From: Cyclina sinensis | Taxonomy: Eukaryota; Mollusca; Bivalvia; Venerida; Veneridae | Assembly (NCBI GenBank): GCA_012932295.1 | Contig: JAAONU010000013.1 | Location: 42,484,627 to 42,548,626, forward strand | Reading direction: 5' to 3' | DNA: 64,000 nt | Shown: piece after piece, positions 10,601 to 19,554 of the stretch | Layout of the letters: each line of letters starts with the position of its first letter | Position numbering within the stretch: position 1 is the first letter of the stretch | The notes under the pieces: model-generated | The model's input: the letters and a program-made list of their open reading frames with translations, nothing else | What the model was told of the DNA's origin: nothing | Database searches by the model: none | Position numbers and translations under genes: made by a program

Positions 10601-13600
10601 TGCTTGCTTCTCAAAGCTTTCTAGTCTGTTTTATGCATTGTTATATGGTTATAAAAGTTAAACTGATATTAGTTTAACAAAATTGTTTAATTTATTGTCA
10701 CATCCAGAATCCATGTCATCTATAATTCCACTTAATGATAGATTTTCTGTGTCACCGGCCAGATAAATAGCAGGTGTTTTTCTGTCTGTAATGTCTTTTG
10801 GAAATGTCTGTCTATGTGTTTGCTGAATTTTGCTTTTACTAAAAATGACATTGTATCTCTTTTAAAGTGATTAATTCTATAATAAGACAAAAGCGACGGG
10901 AAGTTTATTACCCAAGGACTCGTTGTTTACAGTCATTATTGCTCTAATGAAATAGGGAGAACAGAAAGCAATGAAAGTTTATTTGGCTAGAAAATCTTGG
11001 ACAGATGGAATTGACTAAAGACATAATTGAATGTGATACTGTAATTCCAGCTGAAATTTGACTAGGTAATACTTTGGCCATATGAGTTTAAAAAGTCTTT
11101 GACATGTAAAGAGGCTGGGTACCAGAAATGCATTATTTGTGACAGTGGGTGATTTGATAAAAAGATTAAGTTATAGTTTATATATGAATATATAGGATTC
11201 TTTTTCTCACATGACTAAAACAGCCGTAAATGGGTCATACCATAGCTATATCTGTAGAGATATACAGAAAAAAAGCTGTTACAAAACATCCGCCAAAAAA
11301 ATAGTGCCAAATAAAATGTCAAAATACATGTACATTTATTTTGAAAATACTAAACATAGAAGTTGTTTGTGTGAAATAGGTCATGTATTATGATAACAAA
11401 TTTGAAACAAGACAGTGTATAAAATAAATTAATTTGAAGCAAGAAGTAAATGCGTAATGTTTTGTTAGCTGACTTACCCGTCATATTACACGCATGTAAT
11501 ATAAATAATATGTAATGATTTTAGAGCATTTCAAACAACATTTGTCATGTGATGAAAATATTTTCCTAACCAAGATCTTCGTATATGTACATGTAGGTGA
11601 AATTTTACTGTTTTCATGAACAGCCAAATTGGATTTTAATAGCCAGAGACAGTTTGGCCATGTTTAAATGCTAGTCCCTTAGGACCCATAAACATTGCAA
11701 GGAATTATATTTGTTCTTACATTCCAGTAGTGATTTGAACTATGAATAAATGAAAGAGTCAAACAAGATGTTTAAACATTAATGGTATTTTCTTTTTGTT
11801 CATTAGTACATGGATGGATTTATGTCTCTGAATATGTTGAATGTTCTTCATTACTACATGAGACATAGAGACACTATATTTAGAAGCTTATTTGTTTTTA
11901 GGAGTAACCTTGAACTGGGGTGTGCTGGTGGCTTGGTCGGCCCTAAGGGGGTCACTAGAGTTGCCTGTGGTGCCACTTTATACAGCTTGTGTTCTGTATA
12001 CAATGTTTTACGACACTATTTATAGCCATCAGGTAGTTGATAAGGATGTATGTTGTTTACATCTGAAGGTCATAGAGAGATAACGCATCTTTTTGCTCTT
12101 TGCTATTTCTGTGCCAGAAAGTGTGACATTTACGTTTAACTTCAGAACACAGTTTTATAATAAATCATACAGTAAAACGAAACAAAAGCTTGGATATACT
12201 ACACTATACTATACTGTATGTCACATTTTAAGTTTGGTCACACTAAGGCTAGCAAACAGCAGCAAAAAGATTTTATGCATGTACATCTATTGTGTGCTAT
12301 AAAATGTTTTCATGTTGTGTCTGTTAAAAGTTTGTGACATTTTTGTTTGTATTTTTGTGTGTAAAATCACACCCAAGATAAATAGCCAGTCAGATTTACC
12401 TGGAAAATCAGTTATGTCCCTTGACTTATGACATGTGACCAGTAGCTTGGACCACTTCTGTTGTGATAGCCTTGATCTTATTTTCACAAATCCTAGTCAT
12501 AGTGTTAAATGGCATGCCTTAGGCAAGTAAGAAAATCAGATGTTTGCCCATAATACTGTAGTTATTGCTGTTTTAACTGTTTTAACCTTGCAGGGGTGTT
12601 TATATTGTGTGTCTGTCTGGCTGTCCATCCATAGCATTTGGATTTCCAGGCTATTTCTCAAGAAACAATGTCTTGAGTTCAAGCAAACTTTTTGTGAAGC
12701 TTCACTATCAAAAGAGGATATGCATATAATCAGGATTTTCTGATCAGATGAATTTTAACATGGTTATGGCCCTTCAGTTATAAAATTGAGAATTTTGTTT
12801 GCAAACCATTTCTCAGGAACCAATGGCTAGAATTCAACCAAACTTAATGTGAAGCTATATAAACCAAAGGAAATGTTCAGGATGCTTCAGTCAGATTAAT
12901 GACACCTTTCCAAAGTAACCCATATATAGACAAAGGGTGTTTGGGGTGCACCGTTGGTGCCACCCATGTTCTTGCCCAAGACTGAACGATATTGACATGT
13001 TTGACAATTTTGCATTGGCTTACTTTATATTCAAGTTATTTAAAATAAGCTGTGAAGTGTTTTACACTATAAAGTCTTTTTGCTAAAAGTTTTATCATCC
13101 CAGGTGTCTGACATTTCAGGTCTTTTTGTTTTGTATGTAATTGTTTTGTCTCAAAATTTTATCAGCTAAAGGTAATGATTTTCATTTATACAGGTTCATT
13201 TAAGCAACTGAGTAAAGAGAATTGGAGATTCTCTTTGTCTCACATGTTCCACTAAGTGTCTTCCTTAGAGCATTAATTTACAGCTGTTTGGAGTTGAATA
13301 TTTCAACACGAGGCTATGTTTCTTGCATAGTATTTTATACAAAAGCTTAATTAAAAAACAGTGTCATAGGGAGAAAAAAAATGACCTAGCAATAATTCAC
13401 TTTATGAATTTGCAAAAAAGTGTGAACATTATATAGTCAATCTAAATTTGAAGAGTCTTTTTTTCCAAATTACATAATACAACAATAGTGTTCAGGCCAG
13501 TGTAAAAGAAAAACATTACAAAACTTCTCCATGACCTGAACCTTGTATTGCCAGAACACAATAGATGTACACACATACAGCCTGATTTATTATACATTTA

Positions 13601-16600
13601 GTGCCTGCATAATTTGTTATAGTAATGCATGACAAATTCGCCATACTTGCATGATGTATGCTTCTCCTATTCTTAACCAGCACTTGATACTGCTTTGTTC
13701 TGTTGTCTTCAAAGTAACTGTAGGATAGCAGATGTTTAGGATAGAGTAGTTCTGAAAATTTATCAATCATTTATCCTGAACCTATTCAAATATGAATTAA
13801 TCTTCCCTCCCCTTCTTCAGACACCATTCCCTTTATCAAGTATTTACCCTAAACCTACTCAGATACGAATAAATCTGAACTTACCCTCTTCAAACACCAC
13901 TCCCCAGTCTCAAAACCTATTAATGAACTGTGTTTCTTATACATCAAATTGACCTGAATCATATAAAAAACACATTTATTTAACATAAAATAGTGCATAA
14001 TTTGAACTTAGAGAAATGTATTAGTTGTTGAGTATATTCCCTTAGGACTTTTCTTATTGTTTGTCCAGTTTCCTCTGACAATGTTGCCAGTCTGTGCTTT
14101 TTGTAAGCTTAGCTTTTATATACCAAATATATTATATTCTGCCAAATGCAAAAAAGTGACAAGTGATGTTTTTGACAACAGTGAGAATGAAAAACTTGTG
14201 TATACACTGTATAAAATGCGATGTATCTTTGTTGAATGGAATTCAGTTGTCTGTTGTGACATATTCCATAGTAAGCTAGTTCGAAGTTTACAACAATAGT
14301 GCATCCTTTTGCAGCACACAGCACATCCCAGTCAAGAACAGATAACTTTTGACGAAATAATTCTCTTTTCAGCTTTGGAAACAGCCTTGATTTTTTGTGT
14401 AGAATGGTGTTAAAAAGCCTTAGTAAAACCATAGTACACAGAAGTCAAGTGATATTCCTACATTCTTGTCTTGCAAAAAATAGATGTTAAAGTTTCATGT
14501 GTAGCATTTTGTCTAATTTGACCTTGACCTTTTGCTAGGGTTAACATTCAACTATGGGGCGATGCTAGGCTGGTGTGCTGTGAAGGGGGAACTTGATTGG
14601 CCCATTTTACCCCTGTATGCCGGCTGTCTACTTTGGACCCTTGTTTATGATACCATATATGCACATCAAGTAAGAATGAATTTTTCTTCACTGGCATGTA
14701 GATGTCTCGTTGTTACAAATGTGATATGAATTGTCTTAAAACTTGCCTTTCCATAGTATAGTTTGTTGGTCAGTTTCCTTAGCTAGGTCTTCTATTCACT
14801 TTTTAATTAATTATCAGTTTCTCAGCCATTCTGCAATCTTGAATTGACACAGCCTTACAGAGGTCACCTTGTTTGCATTTTCAAGCAATTTTCATTTGTT
14901 AATAGGAGATGGACTTGTTACTTGTCTTAAATACTAGTATTGTTTGTTGGATTCAACTTTAAATTGTTGTTACATCTACCTTATGGAACTTTCTTCCAAT
15001 TTTGTATGAGCCCCTTCCTCCCCCTCCATCTGTCCGTCCCTCCCTCTCCCCAGCCTTTCAGTCCCTCCCTCTCTCCAGTCTGTCAGCCTGACCATCATCC
15101 TCTCTGTCAGCTTTTCATCTTTAAGCTCCTCCCTTACCCTGAACTTTCAGCCTGTTTTCAGCTAGTCCATCTACTATGCCATCACACTCTGTCCTGTCCC
15201 TCCATCTGTCCCTGTCTCTCCCTCCAACTGTATCTCTATCCCTCCCCCTTTCCATTGTCAAGCCTTTGTTGTATTCATCCTATGTCAAGGACACATGGCT
15301 TAACAGTGGTATTTGTTTTTTTAAAAAAAATTGTATTTGACACACATTTAGATTGCTTATTTGCTGGAATGGGGGCTTGAACTATTTGAAAGCTTTTATC
15401 TTACATTACAAAGTTGCCCTTTAAATCTGACATTCTGTGTATGGGTGTAAAGCACAATCATAGTATCATATTCTTGGGAGATGTGTGCACTCGTTCGTTC
15501 CTGTTATGCTAGTATTTTAATGACATAACCAACTTGGGAAGGAGAGAAGAAACCATGGAATGGCAAGTTATATTGATAATCTGACATGTATTTTATGTTG
15601 TTATTGTATGTGCACACTAACATCTTTTACTGTAAACTTCTGCAATATAATGTGTACTGTATGTATTATAAGCTTGTGACAATGTTTCAGTTGACAAAAT
15701 ACATAGGCTGTTTACCTGTATAAATTCAGGATAGCAAAATGACAATTTATAATAATGTCCATTATGGGGTAAAATGTCATTTTGGAATACTCGTTCCTTT
15801 CTTAGGCTTAACTATCCAGTTTTCTAGTAATATAGTCAAAAGTGCTGTCTGTACCTAATTCAATGATTTTGTTATTATATTTGTGATACATAAACAGGGG
15901 ATTTTTTTTTAAATCCTCAAAAATTGAGATACTGTTTGTATTTTTATTATTTGTATTTTAAGATTAATAGTAATGAGGAGAAGAATGTCATGAAAATGTT
16001 CCTTTGGTCTTCATTGGTTGATCAATTTTGCTGATTTTAATTTCCATCAGAGCTTTAAAAAGAATTATATTTGGTTGTAATATAGCTAGCTGTCAGCTTC
16101 ATATTAATGTGGGCCATAGGTTTTGATTTTATCTTTCTATTTGTTTCTGCTCATTTCAAACAAGAGTTTTAGGGGATAACTTTAATTCTGATTCAAGACC
16201 TGTAGTTCAGTGTTTTAAATTCTTATACAAGTAAATAGTAGATGGTCTCATGACTTTTATGCAATATTAAGCCAAGAAGTGTTTTGTGCATTAGAATTTA
16301 ACTTTTATGCAATATTAAGTCAAGTGTTTAGTGCATCAGAATTTAACTTTTATGCAGTATTAAGCCAAGTGTTTTGTGCATCAGAATTTAACTTTTATGC
16401 AGTATTAAGCCAAGTGTTTTGTGCATCAGAATTGAACTTTTATGCAGTATTAAGCCAAGTTTTTTTGTGCATCAGAATTTAACTTTTATGCAATATTAAG
16501 CCAAGTGTTTAGTGCATCAGAATTTAACTTTTATGCAGTATTAAGCCAAGTGTTTTGTGCGTCAGAATTTAACTTTTATGCAATATTAAGCCAAGTGTTT

Positions 16601-17826
16601 TGTGCATCAGAATTTAACTTTTATGCAATATTAAGCCAAGTGTTTTGTGCATCAGAATTTAACTTTTATGCAATATTAAGCCAAGTGTTTAGTGCATCAG
16701 AATTTAATACAGAATTGGTACTGTCCATGTTTTCTAATGTTCTTAAAGGTCATAAGTTGCATGCAGTGAACTTTTGATTTCATACTTGTATATTTATGAT
16801 TCCTGTTACTACAGCTATCAAAATCTAGAGAAAATGCCATTAACTTTTTTTACAATTGTTGTCGTAGCATTGCTGTACATCTGTTATACAAATTTTGAAT
16901 ATATGGCACATATACATGCAATTTATACAACTGAAATTATTTTTCACTCCTATTTGATGTGTTTTGAATTTTACACAGGATAAATATGACGACATGTTGA
17001 TTGGTGTGAAATCTACAGCTCTGAAGTTTGGGGATCAGACAAAAGTATGGCTGACAGGATTTTCCAGTGTGATGATTGGCTGTCTGGCTCTCACTGGTCA
17101 AATGTGTGACCAAACCTGGCCATACTACATTGCCCTCACTGCCACTGGTGCTCATTTAGCTCATCAGGTAGGACCAGCATGAGGATATCTAGTATATTTT
17201 GAAAGTAGGATAGTACCATATCATTTACAGAACAACTGAAGAGCCCTTCAACAACAGATATTCTCAGTTATTTTTTTCTTTTTCATGATTTGATTTGTTC
17301 CTCAGATGTAGATATCATCTGTGTATTCATATGAAACCATTAATTCATTTGCATACAAGTATCACAGAATACATGTAGTCTTTGTAAATGCCTGAAAGGA
17401 TACTCAGCACAAAAGAACGTATGCACTCTTGAGTTTTATTTTAATTGTACAAGGTATAAAACAAGAATATTGGTCGTTAAGGCTTACATCCATGACAGAA
17501 ACTAAAACTATGGAAAGTTATTACGTCATAGCCTGAACTACAATTTTGCAGGATTTCCACCTGTATAAGTGTTGCACCAGATGAACAATTTAATATATTC
17601 TTGTCTATTACAGTCTAGTACTTACATTTAGTACCATACAATCTGTTACCACACAGTCTGTACATTACAGCTTTTTACAGTGGATTTGAACAACCCTGAT
17701 GACTGCTTGAAAAAGTTCAAGTCCAATACACAGCTTGGTGCAATCCTGTTCCTTGGAATAGTGCTAGGAAATCTTCTGAAACCCAGTGATGATGAAAACA
17801 AAACTGTAACCCAACCAGAACTATAA
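7604..17826 (+). CDS. COQ2: 4-hydroxybenzoate polyprenyltransferase, mitochondrial
   Basis: UbiA-family membrane enzyme that attaches the polyprenyl tail to the quinone head group in the mitochondrial inner membrane. Coding exons: 7604-8060, 8856-9022, 9584-9705, 10498-10583, then either 11902-12032 or 14539-14669, then 16979-17167 and 17671-17826. All junctions are GT-AG and phases agree, giving 435 residues with either alternative. The N-terminus is Arg/Leu-rich with few acids, as expected for mitochondrial import. [15 protein letters not shown] is followed by the first Asp-rich motif NDMWDRDID (about 198-206). The second motif YDTIY(A/S)HQDKYDD (about 314-326) spans the alternative exon and the next one. 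The length is somewhat above human COQ2 because of the N-terminal extension. The start is the first of two adjacent Met codons. Polyadenylation signals attaaa (about 18285) and aataaa (about 18450) lie downstream. Identification is firm from whole-length similarity to remembered animal COQ2. Confidence 0.95.
8343..8796. mobile_element. tRNA-derived SINE head inside a TIR-bounded element (COQ2 intron 1)
   Basis: The two ends carry an exact 21 bp inverted repeat: TTAAAGCGACTGACTCACAG plus one base at 8343-8363 and its complement at 8776-8796. Between them, on the minus strand, lies a tRNA-like head (about 8471-8555) with A box TGGCTCAGTGG and B box GGTTCGAATCC. The would-be acceptor stem does not pair, so it is not a functional tRNA. 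A SINE head enclosed by perfect terminal inverted repeats is unusual and suggests a composite or MITE-captured SINE. Confidence 0.7.
9873..10256. mobile_element. Foldback MITE, ~384 bp (copy 1, COQ2 intron 3)
   Basis: The ends form an imperfect inverted repeat: CATCGTCGGTGACCC at the left against CATTGTCGGAAACCC on the other strand at the right. Longer internal arms also pair (tactgtgggataattg against the complement of caattgtcccacagta). The centre holds a tttcattgg/ccaatgaaa hairpin. There is no open frame. A nearly identical copy lies at 51242-51630. Confidence 0.8.
11902..12032 (+). CDS. COQ2: COQ2 alternative exon 5a (divergent, Ser form)
   Basis: A 131 bp exon preceded by a pyrimidine-rich tract and ttttag, followed by gtagtt. 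It completes the glycine codon left open by exon 4 and ends on a full codon. It encodes 44 residues beginning [17 protein letters not shown] and ending YDTIYSHQ. It is about 50% identical to exon 5b, with no length difference. Compared with human COQ2 it is the more divergent of the pair, with Ser in place of Ala in the second Asp-rich motif (residue 319). By analogy with the helminth coq-2e exon (recalled), this is the candidate rhodoquinone-specific exon. That role is inference; the exon itself is well supported by splice sites, phase and conservation. Confidence 0.88.
12033..14538. other. Intron between the two alternative COQ2 exons
   Basis: 2506 bp separating exons 5a and 5b. It contains a short tandem pair of a molluscan repeat (about 12590-12980, with repeated ggctatttctcaagaaacaa-type and gttatggcccttcagtt-type blocks). 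No other gene was found. Open frames on both strands around 14057-14432 lack recognisable motifs. Confidence 0.6.
14539..14669 (+). CDS. COQ2: COQ2 alternative exon 5b (canonical, Ala form)
   Basis: A 131 bp exon with acceptor tttgctag and donor gtaaga, the same length and phases as exon 5a. It encodes [17 protein letters not shown] through [23 protein letters not shown] and YDTIYAHQ match remembered vertebrate COQ2, so this is the canonical ubiquinone-type exon. Splicing 5a directly to 5b would read GGT TAA at the start of 5b, a stop, so the two cannot be used together productively. Confidence 0.9.
15005..15260. repeat. CT-rich low-complexity tract (COQ2 intron)
   Basis: A pyrimidine-rich stretch of ccctccctctctcc-type sequence. 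It makes a 146-codon plus-strand open frame of Pro/Leu/Ser, which is compositional and not a gene. It lies in the intron following exon 5b, so it could bind pyrimidine-tract proteins that affect exon choice; that is speculation. Confidence 0.75.
16255..16712. repeat. Minisatellite, 45 bp unit, about 10 copies (COQ2 intron)
   Basis: The unit contains acttttatgcaatattaagc followed by caagtgttttgtgcatcagaa. It is repeated with a few substitutions and one single-base insertion near 16460. Because 45 is a multiple of three, one frame stays open as a repeated 15-residue pattern (around [14 protein letters not shown]). It sits within the intron between exons 5b and 6, so the open frame is not considered a gene. 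Confidence 0.92.
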
Positions 17827-18460
17827 TCCAACTAGACAATATTATGGACCAGTTAAAATTATAGCCAGGAGTTTGGGGACTAACACTGTGGACAGTCATG
17901 TGTAATAAGTACTTGTTCCAGAGTGACAGACCAGTTCAGAAACTGCAGGTTTACCTCTGTTAATAATGGTTCCAAGGTGACTAAAACATGCTGTAAATAT
18001 TTGTACAGTATAGTGGTATTCTTGCACTTTAATTCAGAACAGTGTACCATTGCAGTTAACATTCTGGTGTTTCCTAGGGAATAAAAGGTGGTCAGTATGG
18101 ACCATGCCTGGTATACTAACTTTTGTTATTATGGTCATTCACGAATGTGTTGCTGTATTGAGAAATGGACTATTTCTTAAAGCAAAATGGAATAACATTC
18201 ACGACAAAATAATACTGTGAATGCTTGCACAAGACTGTCCATTACACTTGCACCTACAGTTACATGTACTTTAATGCTTGATGTGATTAAAGAATTTTTC
18301 TGTTTCAGTGGTGAAAACACAAACCACACTCCCTGGTTGTGTACGTAAAACTAAACAGTAAAAATAACTGTTTTATCATTTATTTCCTGTCATTTCTTAT
18401 ACCTCTTATCATACATAAAATATGTACACATATTAGCTAAACAGAAATAAATAAAATTTC
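17827..18460 (+). other. COQ2 3' untranslated region and polyadenylation signals
   Basis: No frame continues after the COQ2 stop at 17826. Candidate signals are attaaa near 18285 and the overlapping aataaataaaat near 18448. COG5 is transcribed toward this region from the other side, with a minus-strand AATAAA (tttatt on plus) near 18378 and 18660, so the two 3' ends may overlap. Confidence 0.5.
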
Positions 18461-18800
18461 GTAACCATTACATGTCATCGTTGTGTATCCTGGTAAAATC
18501 AGGGCATAAACTTACCCACAGGTACAAGTTTATGCAATGAAATACTATCAGCCATAGGCTATATGATCCAAACTTTTAGATTCTGGAAAGCATTATTCTT
18601 TCATATTGGATATGCTATTCAGTAATTTTTGCTATCAAATCCTACAGACATTTTTTTTCTTTATTAGACTTTAGTATTACTTCTTGAACAGAACCCACTT
18701 GTCCTATGCCTGGGATCTGCCATCAGACATGTAAATATTAAAGGCGATTTGTCAGTTTGAGTTAGGACTAGTGATTGAAATATTCTTACTGCGTTTGTCA

Positions 18801-19313
18801 CTAAACCCTAAAACTGAATGTCCAAAATTGGTGCTGGCAAAGAGTATAATCTATTTTAGGTAAACAGAATGATATTTTTAATGTTATGAAATGTTTTTTC
18901 CCAACCAAAAACTGTTGGACCCAATACTGCCCCAGTTCTCTCTTTTTAACAATAGAGACTGAAATTCGTATCTTGGATACTGGCTTGACAGTTGATACTA
19001 CATATTGATACACAATCCTGGACTGGAAAACACTTCGATCAGTCATGCAATAAGCACTAGTTCCACCTAGTATAATCCATAACAAAGCATTATCACAGAC
19101 TAAAATTGATCCCTCAATATTGATATAACACCAGAGAAATGAAAAAAAATCTAAAGTAGACTGTGTCTTGTGAGTGTCCATTGTTTGCCTCATGTTGCCT
19201 GTTGTAAACCAGTCTGTAGAACTTTGAGCATTATGGGATATATGGAAGCAAATTCTTTTCCCTGTCTGGACCTCACCTGTTGCACATAAGCCTCTAGTGA
19301 ACCTCTGAAACAA
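18801..19313 (-). other. 170-codon open frame in the COG5 3' region, function unknown
   Basis: The longest non-repetitive open frame of the 18-20 kb interval lies just downstream of the COG5 stop on the same strand. The conceptual protein is Ser/Thr/Cys/Phe-rich with no motif I recognise, no signal peptide and no obvious domain. It may be chance within a COG5 3' UTR, or a remnant. No function is proposed. Confidence 0.2.
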
Positions 19314-19554
19314 AGACGATTCGAGTCCTCTCAGTCTCCGATTTGAAAAAATATTCTAACAGTTTTTTACATTTTAGTCAAATATCTTTATACAAGAACA
19401 GTACTATGTATAAAGGTTGCAGAAAATAAACACTGTCACAATTACTACTTTTTGTTTGCTATTTTAATCTGATTTACTAGAAGTTTACATTTCTCTGTGT
19501 TTTCTGAATTCTTTGTATTTACTGAAACATAAAACATTCTTCTAGATACTTGAT

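Noticed and set aside
14940..15380. 146-codon plus-strand open frame rich in Pro, Leu and Ser
   Set aside because: It is the product of a CT-rich low-complexity tract within a COQ2 intron.
16279..16777. Repetitive protein with a 15-residue motif
   Set aside because: It is the in-frame reading of a 45 bp intronic minisatellite with no start-site, splice or homology support.
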